The notes beneath the pieces are model-generated. The model was not told the origin of the DNA, searched no databases, and saw nothing but the letters and a program-made list of their open reading frames with translations. The position numbers and the translations under genes are program-made. 64,000 nucleotides of DNA from Enterococcus sp. 4G2_DIV0659 (GTDB taxonomy: Bacteria > Bacillota > Bacilli > Lactobacillales > Enterococcaceae), in the NCBI RefSeq assembly GCF_002140715.2, contig NZ_NGLE02000001.1, forward strand, positions 538,001 to 602,000. Reading direction: 5' to 3'. Positions 38,058-47,325 of this stretch are shown here, in pieces (within the stretch, counting starts at the first letter, position 1; every line of letters starts with the position of its first letter).

Positions 38058-38833
38058 TATAGTTCACCTCCAAGATAGGCTTCGATTACTCGCGAATCAT
38101 TTTTAATTGCTTCAGGTTTTCCTTCTGCAATAATTCTACCGTATTCTAAGACATAAATTCTTTGACAAACATCCATGACTAGACTCATATCATGTTCAAT
38201 CAATACAATAGTGATCTGGAATTCTTTTTGAATTTTCCGAATCAATTTAGTCAAATCAGCCGTTTCTTGCGGATTCATTCCAGCTGCGGGTTCATCCAAG
38301 AACAATATCTTCGGCTGAGTTGCTAAGGCACGTACAATTTCCAAACGTCTTTGTTCCCCATATGGCAAGTTTTTCGCTAAGGTCTGTGCCTTATCTTCTA
38401 AACCAAAAATAGCAAGAAGCTCAAACACTTTCGTTTTCATTTCTTCTTCTTTTTTATAAAAAGCGGGTAATCTCAAAATACTTGAAATAATGCCTTCTTT
38501 ATTTTTACTATTCATGGCAATCAATACATTATCCATAACCGTTAAATCTTTAAATAAACGAATATTTTGAAAGGTTCTGCTTAATCCCATATCAGCAATT
38601 TTATATGGTTTCATTCCATTTAATACTTGTTCTTTACCTGATAAATCCAGAACCACAGTACCTTCGCTTGGTTCATATACACCAGTCAGAAGATTAAACA
38701 AAGTTGTTTTCCCTGCACCATTAGGACCGATCAACCCAATCAATTCGTTTTGTTCTAATGTAATATTTACATTAGATACAGCAGCTAATCCGCCGAAGTT
38801 TTTAGTTAAATTACTAACGTTCAGTAGAGGCAT
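38057..38833 (-). CDS. livG: Branched-chain amino acid ABC ATPase LivG
   Basis: A 258-residue ATPase with Walker A GPNGAGKTT, the LivG-type LSRTFQNIRLF segment, a signature that reads LPYGEQRRLEIVRAL and Walker B ILFLDEPAAGMNP. The signature lacks the usual LSGG, as is normal for LivG. AAAGGAGGAT precedes the ATG. It overlaps livM by 20 bases. Confidence 0.94.
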   Translation of the reverse strand: MPLLNVSNLTKNFGGLAAVSNVNITLEQNELIGLIGPNGAGKTTLFNLLTGVYEPSEGTVVLDLSGKEQVLNGMKPYKIADMGLSRTFQNIRLFKDLTVMDNVLIAMNSKNKEGIISSILRLPAFYKKEEEMKTKVFELLAIFGLEDKAQTLAKNLPYGEQRRLEIVRALATQPKILFLDEPAAGMNPQETADLTKLIRKIQKEFQITIVLIEHDMSLVMDVCQRIYVLEYGRIIAEGKPEAIKNDSRVIEAYLGGEL

Positions 38834-39782
38834 TTGATTTATCCTCCTTTTTATTCACTAATTTTTTTACAGAAAATTCCCATGTTCCTAAAAGTCCGCC
38901 AGGTTTAAAAATCATAATAATAATTAAGGCTAACGCATAGATAATCATCCGTAACGCACCTGCATCTTGTAAAAACATATTTAAAATACCTAGAACAATC
39001 GCTGAGATAAATGTGCCAGTTACACTACCAATTCCACCAAACACAACGATAATCAACACATCAATCGACTTCATAAAACCAAAATCTTTTGGTGCAATTG
39101 TTTGAACATAACTAGAATAAATCGCTCCTGCTACGCTAGCCGTAACAGCACCAATGATAAAGGCAATCACTTTATATTTTGTTGTATTCACACCCATTGA
39201 TTCAGCCGCTATCTCATCTTCTCTAATAGCCATTGTTGCTCGTCCAGGACCGCTATGGATAAAATTCACAATAATTAATGTCACGATCACTACAAAACCA
39301 AAGACTAATGACCAGTTGACCATTGGCGGAATCCCAAAAATCCCCGCTGGTCCATTCGTAACGTCTTTCATATTGATAATGATGATTCGAATAATTTCTG
39401 AAATACCTAATGTGGCAATCGCTAAGTAATCCCCTTTAAGTCTCAAAGTAGGAATACCAACTACTAAAGCTACAATCCCTGATAATACAATTCCTAACAA
39501 CACACCACTTAAAAAGCCGCTCATTGTTGGATAGTTGACAGACATAATCGCAGCACTGTAAGCACCGATCGCCGTAAACCCTGCATGTCCTAATGAAAAC
39601 TGACCGGAAAAACCGATGATTAAATTTAACCCTAATGCCAGCATAATATTGATACCAATTGTAATTAATGTATATTCGGTAAAAGGTGTGATGACACCCG
39701 TTAGATATAATACATAAATAAAGGCATAAGCAGCAGCCGCAATTAAAAGCCAGACAATATTATATTTTAAATTCTTTTTCAT
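38814..39782 (-). CDS. livM: Branched-chain amino acid ABC permease LivM
   Basis: A 322-residue membrane protein with about eight or more helices and the conserved LGLNLIIGFSGQFSLGHAGFTAIGAY segment. The ATG at 39782, preceded by AGGTGG, is preferred to a GTG three codons upstream that touches the livH stop. With LivH it forms the channel for leucine, isoleucine and valine. Confidence 0.93.
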   Translation of the reverse strand: MKKNLKYNIVWLLIAAAAYAFIYVLYLTGVITPFTEYTLITIGINIMLALGLNLIIGFSGQFSLGHAGFTAIGAYSAAIMSVNYPTMSGFLSGVLLGIVLSGIVALVVGIPTLRLKGDYLAIATLGISEIIRIIIINMKDVTNGPAGIFGIPPMVNWSLVFGFVVIVTLIIVNFIHSGPGRATMAIREDEIAAESMGVNTTKYKVIAFIIGAVTASVAGAIYSSYVQTIAPKDFGFMKSIDVLIIVVFGGIGSVTGTFISAIVLGILNMFLQDAGALRMIIYALALIIIMIFKPGGLLGTWEFSVKKLVNKKEDKSNASTER

Positions 39783-39791
39783 GCACGCCAC

Positions 39792-40670
39792 CTACACTTT
39801 CTCTTTAATGTTTTTGCCCAAAATACCTGCTGGACGAATCAATAATATAATAATCAATAAAGCATACACTACTGCGTCTTTATAATCTGAAAAACCTAAA
39901 GCAATGGTTAATGTCTCTAACAAGCCAATCACAAATCCTCCAAGAGCCGCACCAGGGATAATCCCAATTCCACCTAAAACAGCCGCTACAAAAGACTTAA
40001 GTCCTGGTACTACACCCATCATCGGATCAATCGAATTATAATACAACCCAATCAACATACCTGCTGCTGCTGCTAAAGCGGAACCTAAAGCAAACGTAAA
40101 TGAAATCGTCCGATTCACATTGATCCCCATTAGCTGTGCTGCATCTGCATCAACGGATACTGCACGCATCGCTTTTCCCATTTTGGTCTTTTTAACAATC
40201 AATTGCAACGCAACCATCAATACTAGAGAGATAACTAAAATAAGTACTTGAATATTTGTAATTTGAATAAATCCTAGTTGATAGCTTTTAAATTCGATTG
40301 CCTGAGGGAATGATTTTTTTTCTGGTCCTAACCAATAGATCATGCCGTTTTGTAGTAAAAACGAAACACCAATTGCTGTAATCAAGGCTGCAATTCTCGT
40401 TGATTTCCGGAGTGGTCGATACGCTAAAAATTCAATCACTACCCCAATCACTGCAGCTCCTGCCATGGATAAAATCAACGCTTGGAAAAAGCCTAAGCTT
40501 AATTTATTGATGAAAAAATACCCCATAAAACCGCCCAACATATAGATTTCTCCATGGGCAAAGTTAATTAATTTGATAATGCCATAAACCATTGTATAGC
40601 CTAAAGCCAATAAAGCATAAATACTACCTAGAAAAAGCCCATTTACTAGTTGTTGGATAACTACTTCCAT
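39792..40670 (-). CDS. livH: Branched-chain amino acid ABC permease LivH
   Basis: A 292-residue permease with LALGYTMVYGIIKLINFAHGEIYMLGGF near the N terminus, the LivH hallmark. I start at the ATG at 40670 (GGAAGTGAT upstream) and not at an in-frame TTG five codons earlier. It begins 114 bases after livJ, beyond an attenuator-like hairpin, and starts the livHMGF-CBS group. Confidence 0.93.
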   Translation of the reverse strand: MEVVIQQLVNGLFLGSIYALLALGYTMVYGIIKLINFAHGEIYMLGGFMGYFFINKLSLGFFQALILSMAGAAVIGVVIEFLAYRPLRKSTRIAALITAIGVSFLLQNGMIYWLGPEKKSFPQAIEFKSYQLGFIQITNIQVLILVISLVLMVALQLIVKKTKMGKAMRAVSVDADAAQLMGINVNRTISFTFALGSALAAAAGMLIGLYYNSIDPMMGVVPGLKSFVAAVLGGIGIIPGAALGGFVIGLLETLTIALGFSDYKDAVVYALLIIILLIRPAGILGKNIKEKV

Positions 40671-40720
40671 GTTTATCACTTCCAATATTTTAGAATAATT
40701 GTTGCTGTACTAATGAAAAC

Positions 40721-40759
40721 AGAGGATGGACAAAACGTATACCCTTGTCTCACCCTCTT
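40721..40759 (-). terminator. Attenuator between livJ and livH
   Basis: Minus-strand AAGAGGGTGAGACAA pairs with TTGTCCATCCTCT (one mismatch), followed by GTTTTCATT. It should lower permease expression relative to the binding protein. Confidence 0.6.
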
Positions 40760-40784
40760 CAGATTTTATATGGATTGTATATAT

Positions 40785-41951
40785 TTAAGGATTTACAGCT
40801 TCTGCAGAGCTTTCTTTTCCATTCGTCATTCCTAATACAACCACTGATTTTTCAGGATTGTGGTCTTTGTCCATTGTCATTTTTCCTGTAACACCAACGA
40901 AATCTTTCAATGAGGCTAACCCTTCAGTGATATCTTTTGAATCAGCTGAATCTTTGTCTTCCATTGCTTGTTTTAACATATAGACAGAATCGTAACCTAA
41001 AGCGTTAAATGCAGATGGTTGTTTGTCATATTTTTTCTTGAATGCTTCTACGAATGGTTTTACTTTATCTGTAGCTGGTGCTTCTTCTGAGAAGTGCCCT
41101 GTATAATAAACATCAGAGACATTTTTAGCCCCAGCGATTTCTACTAATTTCTCATCTCCGAATCCGTCTGCGCCAAGAATTGGTTTGTTGATGCCCATTT
41201 CACGTGCTTGCTTGATAATTAAGCCTGCTTCAGCATAATACCCTGGAATGTAAATTGCATCGTAATCAAGGTCTTTGATTTTAGTCAAGATCGCTTGGAA
41301 ATCTTTGTCACCAGCTGTGAACGTCTCTTCTTTAGTGATTTTTCCTTTATATGTTTCTTTAAATGATTTTGTTAAGCCAATGGCATAATCACTTGAATTA
41401 TCACCAATGATTACCACATTTTTTGCTTTTAAATTATTTTGAGCGTAATTTGCTAAGATAACACCTTGGAACGTATCTTGGAAACATGCTCTAAAAATAT
41501 ATTCTTGTACTTTATCATTTACAAGAGTGATACTATCATCTGTTCCAGATGGTGTGATCACTGGTACTGCTGCTTTTGTCATATTTGGAATGGTTGCTTT
41601 TGTTGCACCTGATGTTGCAGGTCCAATCACTGCAACCACTTTATCTTTGGCGGTTAAATTGGCCGCAACAGATGTTGCTTCACCATTTTCTGATTTATTG
41701 TCTTTTTCAATCAATTCTAATTTTTTGCCAAGAACACCGCCTGCATCGTTGATTTCTTCAACCGCTAATTTAATTCCTTCTTTTTCAGCATTCCCATACG
41801 CCGATACATCCCCAGAAAGTTCCATGTTCATTCCAATTTTGATTGTGTCACCTTCAACTTTATTTCCACCGCCACTTGCGCCACCTCCAGCAGCTGGTCC
41901 ACATGCTGCTAGTAAAAATAGACTAGCAAATAAAAAACTGAATTTTTTCAT
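40785..41951 (-). CDS. livJ: Branched-chain amino acid-binding lipoprotein LivJ
   Basis: A 388-residue extracellular lipoprotein of the periplasmic-binding-protein family 6. The signal peptide ends in the lipobox LLAAC (lipidated C17), followed by a Gly-rich tether. It captures Leu/Ile/Val-type amino acids for LivHMGF. GGGGGTTATACG precedes the ATG. Transcription starts at a strong promoter next to a perfect CodY box, with a leader of about 170 bases. Confidence 0.92.
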   Translation of the reverse strand: MKKFSFLFASLFLLAACGPAAGGGASGGGNKVEGDTIKIGMNMELSGDVSAYGNAEKEGIKLAVEEINDAGGVLGKKLELIEKDNKSENGEATSVAANLTAKDKVVAVIGPATSGATKATIPNMTKAAVPVITPSGTDDSITLVNDKVQEYIFRACFQDTFQGVILANYAQNNLKAKNVVIIGDNSSDYAIGLTKSFKETYKGKITKEETFTAGDKDFQAILTKIKDLDYDAIYIPGYYAEAGLIIKQAREMGINKPILGADGFGDEKLVEIAGAKNVSDVYYTGHFSEEAPATDKVKPFVEAFKKKYDKQPSAFNALGYDSVYMLKQAMEDKDSADSKDITEGLASLKDFVGVTGKMTMDKDHNPEKSVVVLGMTNGKESSAEAVNP

Positions 41952-42016
41952 CGTATAACCCCCATTAGTTTGAATGCTGATCGTGTCGGTCTAACTCTGA
42001 CAGAAAAATAAGAAAA

Positions 42017-42072
42017 ACTAACTTAGGCATTTTTTCCTTCATTCGTTTTCATTTTTAACTAGTTAAGTTAGT
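42017..42072 (-). terminator. Possible leader attenuator of livJ
   Basis: Minus-strand ACTAACTTA and TAAGTTAGT can pair across a loop of about 38 bases, and the second arm is followed by TTTTCTTATTTTT. A nested palindrome TTAACTAGTTAA overlaps the first arm, so two structures could compete. The other 41952-42291 bases hold the promoter, CodY box and the ROK terminator only. Confidence 0.35.
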
Positions 42073-42127
42073 ACGAAAAGCCAGATAATTCTCTTTGCTT
42101 ATATAATTATTAAAGAGTATGTATACA

Positions 42128-42156
42128 AATATAATCAAAAATAAGTTAAATGTCAA
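42128..42156 (-). promoter_or_regulatory. livJ promoter
   Basis: Minus-strand -35 TTGACA (42151-42156), 17-base spacer, -10 TATATT (42128-42133). Confidence 0.8.
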
Positions 42157-42158
42157 TG

Positions 42159-42173
42159 AATTTTCAGAAAATT
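42159..42173. promoter_or_regulatory. CodY box
   Basis: AATTTTCAGAAAATT matches the 15-base CodY consensus without mismatch. It abuts the livJ -35 box. CodY represses amino acid uptake genes when branched-chain amino acids and GTP are plentiful. Confidence 0.88.
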
Positions 42174-42242
42174 TCTATAATTCAAATTATTAAAAATCGT
42201 TCGTTACTTACATATAAGAATTACCCAGTTTCTATACGTAAA

Positions 42243-42278
42243 AAAACGTCTCCTTGCGAACCGCAATTTGACGTTTTC
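42243..42278 (-). terminator. Terminator after the ROK gene
   Basis: Minus-strand AAAACGTC...GACGTTTT stem with inner TTGCG/CGCAA pairing, then TTTACG. Confidence 0.8.
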
Positions 42279-42291
42279 GTTTGTTGATTTT

Positions 42292-43161
42292 TTAATTTTG
42301 GTTTGCTAAAAAATTTGCTGCCGCTCCAATCAAATTAGCATCATTCTTAAACTCACAGGCTACGATTTGCGGAATAAAATCATGTAATTCAAAATGAGCT
42401 AGTTTTACTTTCATCCGCTGGTTGATTTCATCAAGTAACCCTTTTTTAGCAGAAACACCCCCACCTAAAACAATCATCTCTGGATCAAGAGAAAATTGAA
42501 TGCTAAACAGCCCTTGAGTTAAATACTCATAAAAATTATTAACCTCTTCTAATGCCACTTCATCGCCAGCTTTTGCAAAAGCAAACACGTCTTCCCCAGA
42601 AAAGGCCTCTTTATCTACACCTTTACGTTCGCAATAACGCCAAGCCATTTGAACAGCTGTTCCAAGTTTACTAAATGTTTCACCTCCACTTAGATACATC
42701 AAGCCAAATTCACCGCCATAAAGATGAGCTCCTTTGACAATTTTTCCTTTATGAAAAATTGCACCACCGATTCCAGTTCCTACGACAACGAATACAACTT
42801 CTTTTTTGCCCTTGGCAACACCTTCGTAAATTTCTGCCATTCCTGCACAATTTGCATCGTTTTCGATTGAGACAGGAAGTTTAAATAACTCCTCTAGTTC
42901 TTTAAATATATTGAATTTATGGATATAAGGAATCGCTGAAATTCCGTTAATCATTTGTTTTTGGACATCCACTACGCCTGGTGCACTGAATGCAACACCT
43001 TCTACTTTTTGAGTGATTCCATCATATACATCGTATAACGACGCTTTCATTTCATCCCATGTTTTTGGTGTTATAAATTTTCCTTTGTCCGTTATTTCTT
43101 GACCGTTCCAAATTCCATATTTTACTGCTGAACCTCCAAAATCAAACGCTAAAATAGCCAT
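42292..43161 (-). CDS. ROK-family sugar kinase-like protein
   Basis: A 289-residue protein with the ROK ATP-binding start FDFGGSAVKYG, VEGVAFSAPG and VVGTGIGGAIFHKG. It lacks the CxCGxxGCxE zinc motif seen in most ROK glucokinases and repressors, as in the group often annotated as N-acetylmannosamine or glucokinase-type ROK proteins. The sugar cannot be read. There is no DNA-binding domain, so it is a kinase. It follows yidD by 20 bases and ends at a strong terminator. Confidence 0.82.
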   Translation of the reverse strand: MAILAFDFGGSAVKYGIWNGQEITDKGKFITPKTWDEMKASLYDVYDGITQKVEGVAFSAPGVVDVQKQMINGISAIPYIHKFNIFKELEELFKLPVSIENDANCAGMAEIYEGVAKGKKEVVFVVVGTGIGGAIFHKGKIVKGAHLYGGEFGLMYLSGGETFSKLGTAVQMAWRYCERKGVDKEAFSGEDVFAFAKAGDEVALEEVNNFYEYLTQGLFSIQFSLDPEMIVLGGGVSAKKGLLDEINQRMKVKLAHFELHDFIPQIVACEFKNDANLIGAAANFLANQN

Positions 43162-43181
43162 CTCTTAGCCCCGTTCTTTGT

Positions 43182-43472
43182 CTATTTATTGTGCTTGTTT
43201 CTTCTATAATTATAGGGACCATGATATTCCTGATCCGGATTTCTTTTTAAACTAAACTTCAGCGGTACATAATCAATCCCGCCTTTTGTCAGTGGATGAC
43301 ATCGTAAAAATCTCGCGGTTCCCATTGTTATCCCTTTGATACTGCCGTGTGTCTGGATGGCATCAATCATATATTGTGAACATGTTGGGTGATAGCGACA
43401 GCTAGCTGGAAGCCCAGGGGAAATGAAACGCTGATAGCCACGAACCATTCCGATAAAAATATTTCCTGCCAT
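43182..43472 (-). CDS. yidD: Membrane protein insertion efficiency factor YidD
   Basis: A 96-residue protein with the YidD core: [25 protein letters not shown] and [17 protein letters not shown]. It assists YidC-dependent membrane insertion. I start at the ATG at 43472 (GAGGGATGAA upstream) because the open frame before it is non-conserved. It precedes the ROK gene by 20 bases. Confidence 0.92.
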   Translation of the reverse strand: MAGNIFIGMVRGYQRFISPGLPASCRYHPTCSQYMIDAIQTHGSIKGITMGTARFLRCHPLTKGGIDYVPLKFSLKRNPDQEYHGPYNYRRNKHNK

Positions 43473-43626
43473 TTCATCCCTCTTTTCTCTATTCGAAAAA
43501 ACTATACCTTTTTTTGTAACGAAATGCAAGAAGAGAGTCGCTGACTCATTTATATAATAAAACTCTCGATTATTATATAAATAATATAATAATATTATTT
43601 GAAAGCAAATTAACAAGGGATTTCAA

Positions 43627-43655
43627 TTGCTGCCCTAAATAATATTTGTTATCAT
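43627..43655 (+). promoter_or_regulatory. Promoter of the secreted repeat protein
   Basis: -35 TTGCTG (43627-43632), 17-base spacer, -10 TATCAT (43650-43655), 38 bases before the GTG start. Confidence 0.55.
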
Positions 43656-43693
43656 TTGTATGTATTAATTTTCTATTAGAAAGGATGATTCAA

Positions 43694-44680
43694 GTGAAAA
43701 AAACTATCTTTTTAGGGATTTTAGGCATCGCTTTATTTACAAGTTTCAATAATGGACATTCAGTTCATGCACAAGAAAACAGCAACAATAATCAGCAGGA
43801 GATATTAGCAGCAACTGTAACCGTTAGTACGTATGAAGAATTGAGGAATGCTCTTAGTAACGATAATGGTGTAACTACGGTAATATTGGCAAACGACATA
43901 ACACTTGAAAGAGGGATTAAGATTCACCCTGCTAAAAAAGAATTAACCATTAACGGTCAATCTCATACCTTAACCGAAGCCACAAATGGCAGTCACGGAA
44001 CAATTTATGTAGAAAATAATAACGGAACTAAAACCATCAATTTAAACAATCTGTCAATTTTAGGTAAAAATTATTATGGTCCAGTAAATATCGATGATAA
44101 CGTCTATGGTGTTACACTTAACTATTCAAACATCACGTATAGTGGTCCACAATTAGTTCATAATATCCATGGCTATGCTACATTTTCTGGTACCACAAAA
44201 GCTGAAATCAAACAAGTTATGACAAATTCTGATACTCCGCAAGAATTTGCTGAAGCTTTAGGGATCACGATTAAAGGTTCGTTTAATTTAGATCATCAAT
44301 CCATTTCAGATAGTGCTTTCTGGTTTGGCCTTGGTAATGATCATATTCCGTATTTTTCAATAGAAGATAACGCGGACGTTTTTATAAACGTAGCAAATAA
44401 CACTCTTTTTTACGTAGATAATAGCAGTACTAAGCCCTTAGACATCTCGGTTGGTCAATCTGGTAAATTTAACGTTACAACTATTCGAGAATTATTTAGA
44501 CTCGGTAATGCCGGAAATCTAATTTTCCAAAATAATTCTAAGACCCAAATTAACCGAAGTACAAATACAACCAACGCGCCAACCCTGAAGGTATCAGGAA
44601 CGATCAAAGTCAATAAAGGTGCTATTTTCGATATTAATCATGCACCTGAAACAACTGCCAATAAAATAGTAGGAAGCTAA
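43694..44680 (+). CDS. Secreted pectate-lyase-like domain protein
   Basis: A 328-residue preprotein: signal peptide ending HSVHA, followed by a beta-helix-like region, with TYEELRNALSNDNGVTTVILANDITL typical of the adhesin modules of enterococcal and listerial surface proteins. Such modules are usually joined to a WxL or LPxTG tail; this one ends at KIVGS with no anchor. GTG at 43694 is preferred since AGAAAGG is well spaced for it and abuts the upstream ATG. It may be a truncated surface protein or a freely secreted one. Confidence 0.75.
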   Translation: MKKTIFLGILGIALFTSFNNGHSVHAQENSNNNQQEILAATVTVSTYEELRNALSNDNGVTTVILANDITLERGIKIHPAKKELTINGQSHTLTEATNGSHGTIYVENNNGTKTINLNNLSILGKNYYGPVNIDDNVYGVTLNYSNITYSGPQLVHNIHGYATFSGTTKAEIKQVMTNSDTPQEFAEALGITIKGSFNLDHQSISDSAFWFGLGNDHIPYFSIEDNADVFINVANNTLFYVDNSSTKPLDISVGQSGKFNVTTIRELFRLGNAGNLIFQNNSKTQINRSTNTTNAPTLKVSGTIKVNKGAIFDINHAPETTANKIVGS

Positions 44681-44715
44681 TACTCTGACTACCTAACACC
44701 ATTTATTAGGCTATA

Positions 44716-44755
44716 GAGACCTGGACAAAACTGATTTTAGTTTCGTTCAGGTTTC
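44716..44755 (+). terminator. Terminator of the secreted protein gene
   Basis: GAGACCTGGACAAAACT pairs with AGTTTCGTTCAGGTTTC (G-T pairs), followed by TTTTTT. Confidence 0.85.
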
Positions 44756-44893
44756 TTTTTTAAAGAAATAGTTTTAGTTTCTAAGTGCTATTTTATAAAC
44801 AAATCAATGGACTAAAATTTTCTTAAAAAACCAGAAAAGTTACTCAAGAAATAGAAAACATGCTAAAATGAAGGAGAATGGAGGCGATATTTC

Positions 44894-45040
44894 ATGGGAT
44901 TAAAATTCGAGAGCCCAAATGATTTAGATAAGTTATTTGATTCCTTTGCTGTTGATCCGAAGAAAAAAGAAATGCCTAAGGAAGAGCTAGAAAAAAAAGC
45001 AATTGAAGCTAAAAATAAAAAACAAGCAAAAAGTGAGTGA
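44894..45040 (+). CDS. 48-residue conserved-type small protein
   Basis: A short ORF beginning MGLKFESPNDLDKLFDSF, preceded by GGAGGCGATATTTC and ending in a stop inside a strong terminator. The N-terminal part recalls the small SPJ_0845-like proteins of streptococci; that match is from memory and uncertain. The C-terminal half is Lys/Glu-rich and probably helical. Function unknown. The ribosome-binding site and dedicated terminator make it very likely a real gene. Confidence 0.72.
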   Translation: MGLKFESPNDLDKLFDSFAVDPKKKEMPKEELEKKAIEAKNKKQAKSE

Positions 45041-45060
45041 CAACTTGCTTTTTGCTTGTT
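45021..45060. terminator. Bidirectional terminator
   Basis: AACAAGCAAAAAG and CTTTTTGCTTGTT form a 13-bp perfect stem; CTTTATTTTATT follows on the plus strand. The left arm overlaps the small gene's last codons. Confidence 0.85.
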
Positions 45061-45084
45061 CTTTATTTTATTGTAGAAAGCTGC

Positions 45085-45666
45085 TTAAAGATAGGCTTCA
45101 ATCGCTCGCCAAGCTTCTTCTTTTCCTTCTTTTGTTTGTGAAGAGAAAAGGATAAAATCATCCGATTTATCAAAATTCAAGGCTTTTTTGATGATACTCT
45201 CATGCTTATTCCATTTGCCACGAGGAATCTTGTCTTTCTTTGTAGCCACTACAATTACAGGAATTTCGTAGTATTTTAGAAACTCATACATCTGAATATC
45301 TTCTTGTGTCGGTGCATGACGCAAATCTACTAAGGAGACAACAGCTTTTAATTGTTCCCTTGTTGTCATGTACGTTTCGATCATCTCGCCCCATTTTGCC
45401 CGTTCGGTTTTTGATACTTTAGCATAACCGTATCCTGGAACATCCACAAAATGCAACGCATTTTCGATTAGGTAAAAATTCAGTGTTTGAGTCTTCCCTG
45501 GTTTACCAGATGTTCTCGCTAAATTTTTGCGATTAATCAATGTATTGATAAAAGACGATTTTCCAACATTTGAGCGCCCAGCCAAAGCAATTTCTGGTAG
45601 GTCTGTTTCTGGGTATTGTTTTGGTGATACCGCACTGATGACGATTTCTGCATTATGAACATTCAT
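45085..45666 (-). CDS. engB: Ribosome biogenesis GTPase EngB/YsxC
   Basis: A 193-residue GTPase needed for large-subunit assembly. G1 is GRSNVGKS (30-37), G3 DVPG (75-78), and G4 TKKDK. Length matches the family. GGAGGTTAAGTT precedes the ATG. In Lactobacillales it usually follows clpX; here repeat copy C separates the two genes. Confidence 0.95.
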   Translation of the reverse strand: MNVHNAEIVISAVSPKQYPETDLPEIALAGRSNVGKSSFINTLINRKNLARTSGKPGKTQTLNFYLIENALHFVDVPGYGYAKVSKTERAKWGEMIETYMTTREQLKAVVSLVDLRHAPTQEDIQMYEFLKYYEIPVIVVATKKDKIPRGKWNKHESIIKKALNFDKSDDFILFSSQTKEGKEEAWRAIEAYL

Positions 45667-45692
45667 AACTTAACCTCCATAAAAAAATCAGT

Positions 45693-45866
45693 AAAAAGAG
45701 GACGAGACAAAAGTGTTTAGCTCCGAGAAATAAGAAGGAATTCACGAAAATTGCTCTTCAAATTTTTGTGAATTCCAGCTTATTTCCGAAGGAGGTGCTT
45801 TTTTCTCGCCGTTTATTCGGATTTTGAGTGTCTGAGATATAACTTGTAGAGTTATGTCTCAGGCAC
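45693..45866. repeat. Intergenic palindromic repeat, copy C
   Basis: Starts GAGGACGAGACAAAAGTG, has the core GAATTCACGAAAATT/AAATTTTTGTGAATTC, then CAGCTTATTTCCGA, and ends in a hairpin GTGTCTGAGATATAAC (45828-45843) / GTTATGTCTCAGGCAC (45851-45866) with G-T pairs. It sits between clpX and engB. A short minus-strand open frame across it is not a gene. Confidence 0.8.
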
Positions 45867-45881
45867 TTTACTTTTTTGAAA

Positions 45882-47135
45882 TCAACCAACTTTTTTATCT
45901 TTTTTATTGTAAATAATCGCTGGTTTTCCTGTTCCTTCAACAGCCATTTCTGTAATGATCACTTTTTCAATTGAATCATCTGATGGTACGTCAAACATAA
46001 CATCCATCATGATTTCTTCAATGATTGATCGCAAACCACGAGCTCCAGTATTACGCTCAATTGCTTTATTAGCGATTGCACGCAATGCTTCTGGATCAAA
46101 CTCTAATTCAGTATCATCTAATGATAGAAGTTTTTGGTATTGTTTGACTAACGCATTTTTTGGCTCTGTTAAAATACGAACCAAATCGTCTGTTGTTAGT
46201 TTTTCTAAAGCAGCTGTCACAGGTAAACGTCCGATAAATTCAGGAATCAAACCAAATTTCAATAGATCTTCTGGAATGATTTGCTGCATCACACTTTCAC
46301 CATCGTTTAGCTTGCTATTGTTTGTACCAAAACCAATTGTTTTTTCACCTAAGCGATTTTTAACGATTGTCTCGATTCCATCAAAAGCGCCACCCACGAT
46401 AAACAAGACATTCGTTGTATCGATTTGGATAAACTCTTGATGTGGATGTTTGCGTCCGCCTTGAGGTGGTACACTAGCAACAGTACCTTCCAAGATTTTA
46501 AGTAGGGCTTGTTGAACCCCCTCACCAGATACATCTCTTGTAATCGAAACATTTTCGCTTTTACGAGCGATTTTATCGATTTCGTCAATATAGATAATAC
46601 CTTTTTCAGCACGTTCTACATTAAAGTCAGCAGATTGTAATAGCTTCAATAGAATATTTTCTACGTCTTCTCCGACATATCCTGCTTCTGTCAAACTCGT
46701 TGCATCTGCAATCGCAAACGGTACATTTAATGTTCTAGCCAATGTTTGGGCTAAAAATGTTTTCCCAGAACCTGTTGGGCCAATTAAACAAATATTACTC
46801 TTTTGTAATTCTACATCTTCAGAGCTTGAATTTTCTGATTGATTTACACGTTTATAGTGATTATAGACAGCCACTGCTAATGAGCGTTTTGCCTGATCTT
46901 GTCCAATGACATATTCGTTTAAGACATCCAAAATTTCTTGAGGTTTCGGGACATCCGTTAATTCACGTACGGCTTCATCGTAAAATTCTTCATCAATAAT
47001 CTCTTTACATAGGTCGATACATTCATTACAAATATAGACACCAGGTCCGGCAACGATTTTTTTCACTTCTTCTTGTGTTTTGCCACAGAATGAACAGCGA
47101 ACTGCACCGTTGTTACTATTTGTATTATCGTACAT
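45882..47135 (-). CDS. clpX: ATP-dependent Clp protease ATP-binding subunit ClpX
   Basis: A 417-residue unfoldase for ClpP. The zinc-finger is C14, C17, C36, C39, followed by an AAA+ module with Walker A GPTGSGKT, Walker [11 protein letters not shown], and the ClpP-docking IGF loop (EKTIGFG). Start at 47135 follows GAGGTGACACGC; the frame extends upstream without conservation. A 6-bp hairpin GACTGT/ACAGTC with a tetraloop is in the leader. It is divergent from pgl. Confidence 0.96.
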   Translation of the reverse strand: MYDNTNSNNGAVRCSFCGKTQEEVKKIVAGPGVYICNECIDLCKEIIDEEFYDEAVRELTDVPKPQEILDVLNEYVIGQDQAKRSLAVAVYNHYKRVNQSENSSSEDVELQKSNICLIGPTGSGKTFLAQTLARTLNVPFAIADATSLTEAGYVGEDVENILLKLLQSADFNVERAEKGIIYIDEIDKIARKSENVSITRDVSGEGVQQALLKILEGTVASVPPQGGRKHPHQEFIQIDTTNVLFIVGGAFDGIETIVKNRLGEKTIGFGTNNSKLNDGESVMQQIIPEDLLKFGLIPEFIGRLPVTAALEKLTTDDLVRILTEPKNALVKQYQKLLSLDDTELEFDPEALRAIANKAIERNTGARGLRSIIEEIMMDVMFDVPSDDSIEKVIITEMAVEGTGKPAIIYNKKDKKVG

Positions 47136-47325
47136 GCGTGTCACCTCTCTAAAATTAAAAATGACTGTCGTTACAGTCTTAAAATATAATAGCATAAAAC
47201 AAGTGAAAATGCGAACATTGGATTTATAAAAATTTGATAAATACATGTGTTCTTGTGCTATACTAAAAGAGAAAATATCAATTGCTGACACGTCAAAAAC
47301 AGCAGCAAAAAATGGAGGGAATTTC

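Noticed and set aside
45758..45940. Minus-strand 60-codon open frame between engB and clpX
   Set aside because: It runs through repeat copy C and into the end of clpX in another frame, and has no ribosome-binding site.
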